From assembly GCF_013184745.1 (NCBI RefSeq), contig NZ_JAATVU010000007.1, positions 105,679-169,678 of the forward strand: a stretch of 64,000 nt of DNA, written 5' to 3'. The DNA is from Mangrovicoccus sp. HB161399 (GTDB taxonomy: Bacteria; Pseudomonadota; Alphaproteobacteria; Rhodobacterales; Rhodobacteraceae). Within the stretch, counting starts at the first letter, position 1; each line of letters begins with the position of its first letter. Under the pieces are notes generated by a model that ran no database searches, was not told where the DNA came from, and saw only the letters and a program-made list of their open reading frames with translations. Below are positions 56,331 through 64,000 of the stretch, piece after piece. A program made the translations under genes and the position numbers.

Positions 56331-57740
56331 TTAGCCCTGCACGCCCGTGATGGTGTGGAACGCACCAGGCTGGGAGACCGCCACGTCGGCCCGCATGTAG
56401 GCCAGGAGGCCGTACTGCATGTTGCCGGCGAAGTGCTCCCTCAGAACGGTCACGGTGATATTCGTGCGCATGCCGATCAGCAGGTGCCGGAAGTTGCCGA
56501 CGATGACGGAGCTTTCGTTCGTCCCGACGCCGCCGTCGATCGGCAGCGCAGTCGTGGTCAGCACCGGGATCGGCTCCAGGACGCGCGGCATGATGAGCGG
56601 GTTTCCGTTGGTGTCCACCATCTCGGCAATGGCGCCCTCGTCGCGCGGGTGCATGATGATGGCCGAGACCGGCCCGGCATTCGCCGACAGGATGCCCGTG
56701 CGCGCCCGCACAAGCGGGATGTAGCTCGAAATGGCGTCATCATGCGCCGTCGTGCCGATGCCGACCGTATTGGCCACGCCGCGCGGCTCCGGGGCGGTGC
56801 CAGAACCGATCAGCGCCACCCGGTCCAGCTCCTTCGCCAGGGCGACGGACATGATCCGGGGCAGCTCGGTCTGCAGGTTGACGCTGTCCTCCATCAGTTC
56901 GAAGGAGATCTTCGTCAGGACGGCCAGCGACTTCGGCTGCAGGGGCACGCTGTCGAAAGTCGGCTCGGACTCGGTGACCGCCGAGTTTTCCGTGCGCCAT
57001 GCCGGAACCGGGTCGGTCGCCAGACGCGCGATGACGTGGTCGTCCGAGGTAAGGGGCACCATGCGGGCGCCCGCAGCGTTCACGACGGACGCCGCCCGCA
57101 TCTTGTCGATGAGCTGCGAGGAAAGCGTCGTCGGCACGGTGTAGCCGCCTGCGCTGTCCGAGCCTTCCGCCAGCGCCCGGCGCTCGGTGTCGGTCTTCGC
57201 CCCGACGATCATGGAGCGCAGATAGCCGCCCAGGGAGAGGCCGCGGTAGGGATCCGGGGAGGCCGCCTGCGCCCAGGTGGTCATTCGGTCCTCGGGGCCG
57301 AGCAGCTTCGAGAGGATCTCGTCCTCTTCGGTGCGTACCCTCTCGCCAAAATAGCTGTAGCTGCCGTCATCCACGCCTTTCGCAGTCCCGTCCGGGCGAC
57401 CAATGGGGGGTGGAATAGTGCCATCGTGCTCGCGAGGGTCGCGGTTGCCGATGCTGTTGCGGTAGTCGCGCTCGCCCTCCAGGTCGTTCACGGCCTCCAT
57501 GAGAACGTTGAAAGTGTTCTCGATCTCAGACTGACGGCTTTCCGGCACGCCGTCCGTGATCTTCTCGATCAGGCCGCTTGCCGTGGACCGAAGGGTGTTC
57601 ACGGACTTGCCGATGTCTGCCCAGGTCATGCTGTAGGACTCAAGATCGGATAGGTTGCGCACGCCGAGGTCGCGCAGCACGGTTTGGGCGTTCTTCTTCA
57701 CCAGAATGTCGGCCGAGTGATGGGAAAATCGGATGGTCAT
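56331..57740 (-). CDS. HK97-type phage major capsid protein
   Basis: This protein of 469 residues starts at ATG 57740. The C-terminal 300 residues follow the HK97 gp5 pattern: GGYTVPTTLSSQLIDKM, PVPAWRTENSAVTESEPTFD, LTKISFELMEDS, GSGTAPEPRGVANTVGI and VLREHFAGNMQYG. The N-terminal 150 residues are helical (LRSTASGLIEKITDGVPE, NTFNVLMEAVNDLEGE) and likely serve as a scaffolding domain. No prohead protease, portal or head-tail genes follow. It forms an icosahedral shell if functional. Confidence 0.88.
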   Translation of the reverse strand: MTIRFSHHSADILVKKNAQTVLRDLGVRNLSDLESYSMTWADIGKSVNTLRSTASGLIEKITDGVPESRQSEIENTFNVLMEAVNDLEGERDYRNSIGNRDPREHDGTIPPPIGRPDGTAKGVDDGSYSYFGERVRTEEDEILSKLLGPEDRMTTWAQAASPDPYRGLSLGGYLRSMIVGAKTDTERRALAEGSDSAGGYTVPTTLSSQLIDKMRAASVVNAAGARMVPLTSDDHVIARLATDPVPAWRTENSAVTESEPTFDSVPLQPKSLAVLTKISFELMEDSVNLQTELPRIMSVALAKELDRVALIGSGTAPEPRGVANTVGIGTTAHDDAISSYIPLVRARTGILSANAGPVSAIIMHPRDEGAIAEMVDTNGNPLIMPRVLEPIPVLTTTALPIDGGVGTNESSVIVGNFRHLLIGMRTNITVTVLREHFAGNMQYGLLAYMRADVAVSQPGAFHTITGVQG

Positions 57741-58045
57741 TGCCGTTGTTCCGTTCGATATGCCGGGCACGCGAAAGCGACCTCGGCGTGAGGGTCACAT
57801 TTCGCGCGCGGCCATCGGCTTTGCGGAAAACGGGGTGGGAGCCGCACCATCGGTGCCGTGCTCGTTGGGGTCACTATACGACATCTTGATTCTGGGTCCA
57901 AGAGTCTTGAGTCGGTATGCCGTTGCATGCGGAAATGTTTGAATCGGAGATGTGCGAGAGTGGCTGACCCGCCGCGGTCCCTGACCAAAACACTCAGACT
58001 TTTTACCACCCCCTCCCCATGGCATGCTGTTGTCGCGTACTGCCG
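57741..58045. other. Intergenic region before capsid gene
   Basis: No gene seen. The 305 bases hold a likely promoter for the capsid-terminase unit, and two GGTCAC sequences (57793 and 57869) like those in the iteron region further on. Otherwise nothing recognisable. Confidence 0.3.
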
Positions 58046-58276
58046 TCATCCGTTCTCTCCGAAGATGCTGGCGACGATCTCGCACTCACTGTCTGCTGCG
58101 AGCTGCCGGGCCAGCGCCGCCGCCTCGCTGTAGTCGTCGCCGGTCCAGACGTTGAAAGCGGCGCCCTCGCTGTCGATGAGGTCCACCACGAAGACACGCT
58201 GCCGGGTGCACTTCTCCAGTCCGGACCACAACCCGACCTTGCTGACGGTTGCTTCGGTGTTCTGCTCTTTGGTCAT
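58046..58276 (-). CDS. Small hypothetical protein of the element
   Basis: This protein of 76 residues (MTKEQNTEATVSKVG, RVFVVDLIDSEGAAFNVW, EAAALARQLAADSECE) is of unknown family. It overlaps the upstream gene by four bases, supporting translation. Confidence 0.5.
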   Translation of the reverse strand: MTKEQNTEATVSKVGLWSGLEKCTRQRVFVVDLIDSEGAAFNVWTGDDYSEAAALARQLAADSECEIVASIFGENG

Positions 58277-58530
58277 GCCCTGCCTCTCACGCCAAACTGG
58301 CGAAGGTCGTGCTCTCGCGCTGCCTGTGCCGCGTGTGCTTGGACAATCTGCATGAGAGCGGCGGTCAGCCCGTCCGGCCCCTCACGGCCATTGACCGAGG
58401 CGTAGAAGCTCGACGCGTGGGCGAGCATTGCGGACGCCAGGGACCGCACATCCTCCCCGGCCATTTGGGCCTCGATTGTGGCGTTGGAGATTGCCTCAAA
58501 TGCGCGGAAGTCTTCGGGTGCTTTTGTCAT
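58273..58530 (-). CDS. Small hypothetical protein of the element
   Basis: This protein of 85 residues starts at ATG 58530 with GGAGA upstream (MTKAPEDFRAFEAISNA). It is helical and Ala-rich, of unknown family. It lies directly beside the iteron/dyad region. Confidence 0.5.
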   Translation of the reverse strand: MTKAPEDFRAFEAISNATIEAQMAGEDVRSLASAMLAHASSFYASVNGREGPDGLTAALMQIVQAHAAQAAREHDLRQFGVRGRA

Positions 58531-58553
58531 GTGGATGTCTCCGGGTTGCCGGA

Positions 58554-58677
58554 GGTCACACTTGCGGCACGGGTCACACGTTGGCACGCGTGTTTGCCAT
58601 TATAAGCGCCACGCGCGCGTAGCCGGTATAATGCAGAACACGCGTGACCTGCCGTGACCCGTGACCTTGCCGTGACC
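58554..58677. other. Putative replication origin: iterons and large dyad
   Basis: Two GGTCAC motifs (58554, 58572) on one side and four GTGACC motifs (58644, 58654, 58661, 58672), their inverse, on the other, flank an inverted repeat with 20-base arms: CACGCGTGTTTGCCATTATA (58585-58604) and TATAATGCAGAACACGCGTG (58627-58646). The two GGTCAC units are part of 18-base direct repeats. The region is 147 bases, non-coding, directly after the primase-helicase stop. Such order fits the origin of an SF3 helicase replicon. Confidence 0.6.
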
Positions 58678-60459
58678 CTACTCATTGCCGGGCACCTCCA
58701 TGAAGGGCAGCTCGACGCCGAACCAGACCCGGCCGGAGGCACCGTTCAACTTCTTGTAGCCGTCCGCGAACCCGTGGCGCCGCATCTTGCCAGCGAAGGT
58801 CTTCTGGTTGCCGGGTTCCTCGCCTGCAGCACGGGCGTAGTTGGTCCAGTCCTTGAAGAGCTTGGCCTTGGCCTCGTAGATGGACTGGTCACCGGGCCGC
58901 GCGGTCACGCGGTCCTGCAGCCATTGCTGCAACAGGTCCTGCTCGCTGAAATACTCGGCCGTCGCCGCCGTGATGCTTTCGGGGCGCTCCAGGCCGCCCT
59001 GGCGCCACGCTACGGCGCCCTCGATCATCCAGCGCAGGATGCCGGGCCATTCCGTCTGCAGCTTCTCTTCGAGCTGGCGGTCGGGGTTCTTCGGCTTGAC
59101 CGTGAAGGGCACGATGTTGAACCTGCGCCGCGCCGCGTCGTCCACGTTGGCCAGGGCGGGGGCGTGGTTCCCGACGATGGTCAGCTTGAATTGCGGGGTG
59201 TAGGTGAAGAAGTCCTGACGCATGAACCGCGCGGTGATCGGGTCGCCGCCGGTCATCTGCTTGATGCGGGCTTCGGCCCATGCGCGGCCTTCCTCGGTCT
59301 CGGAGGCGGAGACCAGACGCGCACCGCGGAGAAGCGCCAACTCGGTCGGATGCTTGTCGCCCCGGCTCGACACGAACGTATCCATGGCCGCGGTCGTGGC
59401 GTAGTCGCCCATGATGCGGGTCACGGTGTTGAGGAAGACGGACTTCCCGTTGCCGCCGCCACCGTAGATGAAGATGAGCTGGTGTTCCCGCGTGTCGCCG
59501 GTCAGGCAGTAGCCACACCAGCGTTTCAGGAACTCGACAACGCCCGCGTCTCCGCTGGTCGCCTGCTCCAGGAACCGCAGCCAGTTCGGGCAGTCTGCAT
59601 GTTCGGCCGGAGCGACAGCGGCGTGTTTCGTGATGCCGGCGGCAGGGTCTGCCGTCAGCGACCTGCCATTGCGCAGGTCCACAGCGCCGCCAGGGACGCC
59701 CAAGATGTAGGGGTCCTGGTCCCACACGTCAGTGGTCACGGCATGCGCAGGGTCGCATTGGGCGAACTTCTCCACGCCCGCAGCGAAGGCGCGCTTGCGC
59801 ACCGTCGCGCGCTCGCCGTCCTTGGCATCCTCGGACAGGTCGCGCGCCACCTCGCGGCAGAGCGAGAAGGCTTTCCCGGTGCCGTCGTCGGCCCACTTGT
59901 CGCCGGTCCACGTGTGCCACTTCCCGGTGTTGTGGTCGTAGCGCATGGTGTTGCGGTAGCGCTCGGTGAAAGCCAGTGCCACGCCGTCCTCGGTCAGTTC
60001 GAAGCGCCCGCTCTGGTTTGGCACGGAGGGGCGCTGAACGGGCCTCCTGGGCGCGGCATTGGCCTGCCGCTCCTGCGGGTGCCTGGGGTTCCGCTTGCCC
60101 GCTTCCAGCCCGCTGCGGATCGTGTCGAGCACCGCCTTCTGGTCTTCCCGCAGCAAGCCGTTGCGGTCGGCAGCGTCGGTCAGTGCAGCGACGACATGCG
60201 CCTCGTCCAGATGGCCGCCCGCGACGATGCCGCCCAGGCTGTAGGCTGCCTTGTTGAGCGCATGATTGCGGGTGCCGTTCGCGGCATTGGCTACATCGGC
60301 AACCTCGCCGTCGAGCGCGGCGGAGGCCCAGGCACCGGCGCGGGATGCGTCGGAGACGGGAGCCGGTGCAGGATCATAGGTCGGGCGCCGCGCCTCGCGC
60401 TGCTGCTGCTCGCGGTCGCGGAGTTCCTGCGGGTATTTCGGAAGCTGCATCTCAGACAT
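58678..60459 (-). CDS. Phage/satellite DNA primase-helicase, SF3 type (D5/P4 family)
   Basis: This protein of 593 residues starts at ATG 60459 (MSEMQLPKYPQELRD). Walker A GGGGNGKSVFLN is at about residues 333-344, after the D5_N-type region (WDQDPYILGVPGGAVDLRNG, WLRFLEQATSGDAG). ELALLRGARLVSASETEEG is the Walker B region and FKLTIVGNHAPALANVDDAARRR carries sensor and arginine-finger motifs. It should unwind DNA at the element's own origin. N-terminal primase catalytic residues are not seen here but in the preceding protein. Confidence 0.9.
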   Translation of the reverse strand: MSEMQLPKYPQELRDREQQQREARRPTYDPAPAPVSDASRAGAWASAALDGEVADVANAANGTRNHALNKAAYSLGGIVAGGHLDEAHVVAALTDAADRNGLLREDQKAVLDTIRSGLEAGKRNPRHPQERQANAAPRRPVQRPSVPNQSGRFELTEDGVALAFTERYRNTMRYDHNTGKWHTWTGDKWADDGTGKAFSLCREVARDLSEDAKDGERATVRKRAFAAGVEKFAQCDPAHAVTTDVWDQDPYILGVPGGAVDLRNGRSLTADPAAGITKHAAVAPAEHADCPNWLRFLEQATSGDAGVVEFLKRWCGYCLTGDTREHQLIFIYGGGGNGKSVFLNTVTRIMGDYATTAAMDTFVSSRGDKHPTELALLRGARLVSASETEEGRAWAEARIKQMTGGDPITARFMRQDFFTYTPQFKLTIVGNHAPALANVDDAARRRFNIVPFTVKPKNPDRQLEEKLQTEWPGILRWMIEGAVAWRQGGLERPESITAATAEYFSEQDLLQQWLQDRVTARPGDQSIYEAKAKLFKDWTNYARAAGEEPGNQKTFAGKMRRHGFADGYKKLNGASGRVWFGVELPFMEVPGNE

Positions 60460-60970
60460 AGCCGCCCCCGCACATGTCCCAGGCATAGCCGGGCCGCTCC
60501 GGGTCCTTCCGTGACGGGGGCAGGACGATGAAGCCGCCATCGCCGCGCACGTCCACGCCATCGGCCATCACGGACGCTGAGTTGCGCACCTCTTCGTCGA
60601 TCGCAGCGAAGTAGACATGCAGGCCGCCGCTCGGCGTCGTAGCCACCACGGGCGAGAGGCGCAGCGGGTCAATGCCGATCGCCAGCAGGTTCGCCAGTCC
60701 GTCGACGCCGTTCTTGCGGTCGATGTCGAGGACCACCAGCCCGGAGCGCGCGCCGGTCGGCATGCCAATCATGGCCAGCGGCCAGCGTTGCCACCAGTCG
60801 TAGATCTGATCCTGATTCGTGGTCGCGCCGTCCTTCCACTTCACCAGCGGACGCTTGTCGGAGCCTACGGGGAAGACCGGGCGCCCGCGTTCGGCATAGT
60901 TCAGCGCGGCATTCCGCAGCTCGCGCTTGAAGCGGTGGAGGGGGTGCTCTGGATCGCCGAGGTAGCGCAT
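60452..60970 (-). CDS. Bifunctional primase/polymerase domain protein (Prim-Pol N-terminal type)
   Basis: This protein of 172 residues contains ALNYAERGRPVFPVGSDKRP, then WWQRWPLAMIGMPTGARSG and VVLDIDRKNGVDGL (catalytic Asp pair), TPSGGLHVYFAA, a pattern of the Prim-Pol fold. It makes primers for the helicase encoded next, with eight bases overlap. The start is uncertain; the ATG at 60970 lacks a clear ribosome site and upstream in-frame starts exist, up to near attR. Confidence 0.75.
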   Translation of the reverse strand: MRYLGDPEHPLHRFKRELRNAALNYAERGRPVFPVGSDKRPLVKWKDGATTNQDQIYDWWQRWPLAMIGMPTGARSGLVVLDIDRKNGVDGLANLLAIGIDPLRLSPVVATTPSGGLHVYFAAIDEEVRNSASVMADGVDVRGDGGFIVLPPSRKDPERPGYAWDMCGGGYV

Positions 60971-61183
60971 CGGGAGGAAGCGGTAGCGGTAACGAGGTGC
61001 CGTTTCGGTGGACAGGCGGCCCCGCGTCGGGGTATCTTTCCCGCGAAGCACGTCAGCTTTGCAGTTGATATCAGCCCCGTTCGCAGTTGCCCCTGCGGGC
61101 GGGGTTTTCTCTTTCTGGCGCTGAATTACTACGTCTTTACGATCCTCAATGGCTACAGCATTGAAAAGGATGGACTCTCGGTG

Positions 61184-61202
61184 CCCTTCTGCGGCACCAC
61201 TT
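61184..61202 (+). repeat. attR core (19 bp)
   Basis: CCCTTCTGCGGCACCACTT, exact copy of the tRNA-Thr 3' end; marks the far end of the element. Confidence 0.9.
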
Positions 61203-61434
61203 AAGTCAAGCACTTACAGCAAGATCAACGTCAGCCCGAAAATTCGCGGCGACCACATGGCGACCACCGCGCGCAGTTTCATAGGCCCTGCGGTGCCGCC
61301 AGACCGGGAATCGGAAGCAGCGTCAGCATGATCACGCCGCGCGGCGGCGCGGGGCGGAGCCCTGTCGCGTAAAATTTCCACCTCAGCCCCATTCCGCGAA
61401 AAGCAGGGGCACTGGGCCGAAGCGCTCCCCACCA
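61203..61434. other. Stretch between attR and IS21 element
   Basis: No gene seen. The 232 bases have no clear similarity to the tnpB fragment on the other side of the IS21 element. Confidence 0.4.
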
Positions 61435-61470
61435 TGTCAATCGGCTCGCAAATTTGACCCCCTGTCGGCG

Positions 61471-61487
61471 TCCAAAAATGACCCCCT
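61471..61487. repeat. IS21 internal terminal repeat, left
   Basis: TCCAAAAATGACCCCCT, exact inverted match to 63845-63861. IS21 ends have several such repeats, bound by the transposase. Confidence 0.85.
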
Positions 61488-61562
61488 CATGCACAACGGA
61501 AGCTGGCCCGATGCGGTGTAGCCACCACACAGCGCAGCCGCGTCGGGCCAGCGGGGTTTCGG

Positions 61563-62291
61563 CTATTCACGGGTCTTGAAGCGCCAGCTCTCGTTGCCTG
61601 TTTCGACGATGTCGCAGTGATGGGTCAGGCGATCGAGGAGGGCGGTCGTCATCTTTGCGTCGCCGAACACCGATGGCCATTCGCTGAAGTCGAGGTTGGT
61701 CGTGACGATGACGGAAGTGCGCTCGTAGAGGCGGCTGATGAGGTGGAACAGGAGCTGGCCGCCGGTCTGGGCGAACGGGAGATACCCCAGTTCGTCGAGG
61801 ATCAAGAAGTCGAGGCGGCAGAGCAGGTCGGTGATGCGGCCCTGGCGATCGGCACGGGCCTCGGCGTCGAGTTTGTTCACGAGGTCCACGACGTTGAAGA
61901 ACCGACCGCGCTTGCCGCACCTGATGCAGGATCGCGCGATACTGACGGCAAGATGCGACTTGCCGGTCCCGGTGCCGCCGATCAGCACGACATTGCGCTG
62001 CCGGTCGAGGAAGTCGCCGGTGGCGAGGTCCCGTACCAGCGTCTCGTTCACGGGCGTGTCCTCGAAGGCGAACTCGTCGACCTCCTTCGCCAACGGCAGC
62101 CGCGCGATGGTCATCTGGTACTTGATCGAGCGCGCCAGCTTCTCGTTCAGCTCCGCGCTCAACAGGTCGCCGACAATTTGCTGCGGCTCGTGCTGGCGCT
62201 TTACCGCCGTGGCGATCAGCTCATCGTATGCCGCCTTCATCCCGTACAACTTCAGCTGGCTCATCGCGTCCAGCACCTGCGATCTTTCCAT
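61563..62291 (-). CDS. istB: IS21 family helper ATPase IstB
   Basis: This AAA+ ATPase of 242 residues has [15 protein letters not shown] (Walker A), [18 protein letters not shown] (Walker B) and [18 protein letters not shown] near the end, all typical of IstB. It loads the transposase and selects the target. It starts behind AGGAGA and overlaps the end of istA by 71 bases. Confidence 0.95.
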   Translation of the reverse strand: MERSQVLDAMSQLKLYGMKAAYDELIATAVKRQHEPQQIVGDLLSAELNEKLARSIKYQMTIARLPLAKEVDEFAFEDTPVNETLVRDLATGDFLDRQRNVVLIGGTGTGKSHLAVSIARSCIRCGKRGRFFNVVDLVNKLDAEARADRQGRITDLLCRLDFLILDELGYLPFAQTGGQLLFHLISRLYERTSVIVTTNLDFSEWPSVFGDAKMTTALLDRLTHHCDIVETGNESWRFKTRE

Positions 62292-63837
62292 GGGTGGGTC
62301 TCCTCAGGCTGTCATAGCGTTTGCAGTCGGCCACAGGCTCATGTGTCAGACGCAGGGCGTCCGGCGTGGTAATCGTCAGCGGTGGTGGTTGTTCGCGATG
62401 GCGCGCGAGGATGTTCAGGACGACGGCTGCCGCGGGCGCGCCTTCGTTCAGCGCCTCGGCGCAGGCGGCTTCGGCGGCCTCCAAGCCGTCCGACGGGATC
62501 ATGCTCAGGACCTGAACCATCTGCCGGTCGCCGTTCGGCACCTTGCCGAGCTTGCGCTGCACGCGCTTGATCGCGGGCGGAAGATCCCACTCCCTGAACG
62601 GTGCGCCATTACGCAGAGCGCCAGGTTTGCGAGCAAGAACAGGGATATAGTGCAGAGGGTCGTAGATGTCCTTGTTGCGACCGTAGGCGCGATCGTGCTG
62701 GCCCACGACCTTGCCGTCCTGCCAGAACTCGATGCGCTCCGCATAGGCGCGGATCTCGACGGGGCGCCCGACCGCGCGGGCGTCCACCGAGTATCGGTTG
62801 TTGTCGAACCGGACGAGGCAGGTCTTGGACACCGCGGCCGGCACGGCATGATAGCCATCAAATGGTCCGACATAGGGAACCAGGCTCACGCGCTCGGCCT
62901 GGAATACATCCCAGGTCGTGCGATCCTTGAGTTCCGGGTGGGGGTTGACCTTGGCCCAGGCCACGCAGCGATCCTCGAGCCAGGCATTGAGCTCAGCGTA
63001 GCTCTTGAACCTCGGCCGCGGCACGAAGAAGCGCCGCCTCACGACGCCAACCTGGTTCTCGACCTGGCCCTTCTCCCAGCCGGATGCCGGGGTGCAGGCG
63101 ACCGGATCGACGAGGTAATGGCCACACATCTGCTGGAAACGCCGGTTGTAGGCTCGGTCACGGCCTACGAAGATCGTGTCCACCGCCGTCTTCATGTTAT
63201 CGTAGATCCCGCGTGTGCAGGTGCCGCCGAAGAAGGCAAAGGCCTTGTCGTGGGCGTCGAAGACCATCTCCTGGGTCTCGCGGGGATAGGCTCGAACGAA
63301 CAGCATGCGGCTGTGACACAGGCGGACGTGGGCCACCTTCACCGTGGTCGTGACCCCGTCAATGAGCACGATCTCATGGCTCCAGTCGAACTGGTAAGCC
63401 TCGCCGGGATCGAAGGTCAGCGGGACGTACGCCGCTGCCGAGGCTTCGCGTTCTTCCCTGTTCCAGGTCGCGGCATAACGCCGGACGGCATCGTACCCTC
63501 CGTTGTAACCGCGGGCTCGCAGCTCCTCGAAAACCCTGACCAGGGTGAGCCGGTCACGCTTCGCCCTCCGGGCATTCGCCGCGAGCATCTTGTCCAGTGC
63601 ATCGGTCCACGGGCCGATCTTCGGCAACGGCTGAACAGTGCGCTCGTAAGTGAGTTCGGTCACACCGGAACGGATCACCTTGCGTACCGTATTCCGCGAG
63701 ACCCGGAACTCGCGGCAGATCTCCTTGATCTTCTTCTTCTCCTGTCCTGGAAAAATGCCCGGCGGATCTTCGAAATCGTCTCCACGACCAACATCCCACA
63801 CTGTGCTCCCCGATGATCTCGGGGGCATCATCACCAT
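62221..63837 (-). CDS. istA: IS21 family transposase IstA
   Basis: This transposase of up to 538 residues has an N-terminal HTH ([19 protein letters not shown]), and the DDE core with [28 protein letters not shown] and [19 protein letters not shown]. The Asp and Glu residues of the DDE triad appear intact. The first 30 residues look different from other IstA proteins, so the true start could lie further inside. Confidence 0.92.
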   Translation of the reverse strand: MVMMPPRSSGSTVWDVGRGDDFEDPPGIFPGQEKKKIKEICREFRVSRNTVRKVIRSGVTELTYERTVQPLPKIGPWTDALDKMLAANARRAKRDRLTLVRVFEELRARGYNGGYDAVRRYAATWNREEREASAAAYVPLTFDPGEAYQFDWSHEIVLIDGVTTTVKVAHVRLCHSRMLFVRAYPRETQEMVFDAHDKAFAFFGGTCTRGIYDNMKTAVDTIFVGRDRAYNRRFQQMCGHYLVDPVACTPASGWEKGQVENQVGVVRRRFFVPRPRFKSYAELNAWLEDRCVAWAKVNPHPELKDRTTWDVFQAERVSLVPYVGPFDGYHAVPAAVSKTCLVRFDNNRYSVDARAVGRPVEIRAYAERIEFWQDGKVVGQHDRAYGRNKDIYDPLHYIPVLARKPGALRNGAPFREWDLPPAIKRVQRKLGKVPNGDRQMVQVLSMIPSDGLEAAEAACAEALNEGAPAAAVVLNILARHREQPPPLTITTPDALRLTHEPVADCKRYDSLRRPTHGKIAGAGRDEPAEVVRDEGGIR

Positions 63838-63844
63838 CAGTGTA

Positions 63845-63861
63845 AGGGGGTCATTTTTGGA
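63845..63861. repeat. IS21 internal terminal repeat, right
   Basis: AGGGGGTCATTTTTGGA, inverted copy of 61471-61487. Confidence 0.85.
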
Positions 63862-63907
63862 TGCCGATCACCCCCGCCACGGGATCATTTTTGCATGCTT
63901 GTTCACA

Positions 63908-64000
63908 CTCCTGAAGATCTTGTGGCATGACGGGGTCGGCATGTCGTTCTACTCCAAGCGGCTGGAGGCCGGGAAGTTCATCTGGCCGGTCAGCGAGGGC
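63908..64000 (+). pseudogene. tnpB: IS66-type tnpB (Orf2) fragment, runs off window
   Basis: The frame from 63908 reads LLKILWHDGVGMSFYSKRLE followed by AGKFIWPVSEG, the central-to-C-terminal core of IS66 TnpB. Its upstream half is missing: the codons begin exactly at the IS21 end, and the other flank of the IS21 element does not contain the N-terminal part. The gene continues beyond the window. Function is lost here unless a complete copy lies elsewhere. Confidence 0.75.

Larger units (their letters stand above)
51677..61202. mobile_element. Integrated element at tRNA-Thr, satellite-like (9.5 kb)
   Basis: The element lies between two exact copies of a 19-base sequence, one in the tRNA-Thr 3' end and one at 61184-61202. 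It carries an integrase next to the tRNA, an excisionase-like gene, regulators, a terminase small subunit, an HK97 capsid gene, a primase-polymerase protein and an SF3 primase-helicase. The repeat unit distance is 9,507 bases, which would be the size of the excised circle. Large terminase, portal, protease, tail and lysis genes are absent. This points to a phage satellite or a strongly reduced prophage. Confidence 0.8.
61435..63907 (-). mobile_element. IS21-family insertion sequence
   Basis: The element carries istA and istB on the minus strand. Ends begin with TGTCAATCGG on one side and, inverted, TGTGAACAAG on the other, each with a GC-AAA-TGA.CCC repeat about 14 bases in. The inner 17-base repeat TCCAAAAATGACCCCCT (61471-61487) recurs inverted at 63845-63861. 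No matching target duplication is seen next to the two ends. Size 2,473 bases, usual for the family. Confidence 0.85.

Noticed and set aside
51677..61202. Gene transfer agent cluster
   Set aside because: Rhodobacteraceae GTA clusters have large terminase, portal, protease and tail genes and no integrase or att repeats; this block shows the opposite.

Overview
The window looks like chromosomal DNA of a GC-rich alphaproteobacterium of the Rhodobacteraceae/Paracoccaceae type. The case rests on gene content: a CcrM GANTC methylase, a short HprK with RapZ, an EIIA of the mannose class and HPr beside a ChvI-type regulator and ATP-dependent PEP carboxykinase, an N-terminally extended acyl-CoA dehydrogenase resembling methylsuccinyl-CoA dehydrogenase of the ethylmalonyl-CoA pathway, and the hemD / Mic60-like / hemY cluster. 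No species can be named from the sequence alone.

Layout of the host part (1 to about 51.6 kb). 0-2.2 kb: two overlapping glycosyltransferase genes for surface polysaccharide. 2.2-7.0 kb: envelope and nitrogen-PTS block on the minus strand (RNase D-like, KpsF/KdsD, LptC, LptA, LptB, HPF, PtsN), without rpoN between lptB and hpf. 7.4-8.4 kb: an Asp-rich exported protein and two identical tRNA-Leu(CAG) genes in a 138-bp duplication. 8.6-13.6 kb: an NDUFA9-like reductase, a YihY-type membrane protein, a beta-helix protein and an acyltransferase. 13.6-19.2 kb: the PTS/HprK/ChvI/PckA carbon-control block, in which the place of the ChvG sensor is taken by a soluble, degenerate histidine-kinase-like protein. 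19.2-23.9 kb: a TSUP permease, Mcd, RNase HII and CcrM. 24.1-34.1 kb: a catabolic cluster of glycerol kinase, iron alcohol dehydrogenase, xylulokinase, xylose isomerase, a di-heme peroxidase and a TRAP transporter. 34.4-51.6 kb: mostly housekeeping genes (ahcY, ketopantoate-reductase family, DAACS symporter, NRAMP transporter, gpsA, tsaD, hemD, Mic60-like, hemY).

Accessory part (51.6-64 kb). A tRNA-Thr(CGT) gene is followed directly by a tyrosine integrase. The last 16 bases of the tRNA plus three more are repeated exactly (19 bp) at 61184-61202, so a 9,507-bp integrated element lies between. It carries an integrase, an excisionase-like protein, a MerR-like regulator with its own palindrome, two divergent ribbon-helix-helix regulators sharing operators, a terminase small subunit, an HK97-type major capsid protein, a primase-polymerase domain protein, an SF3 primase-helicase, and a dyad-plus-iteron region that looks like a replication origin. 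It has no large terminase, portal, protease or tail genes. This resembles a capsid-carrying phage satellite (P4, PICI or tycheposon style) more than a full prophage and is the strongest candidate for an undescribed system here.

Beyond the element is an IS21-family insertion (61435-63907) with its ends visible but no matching target duplication. It abuts an IS66-type tnpB that lacks its 5' part and runs off the window.
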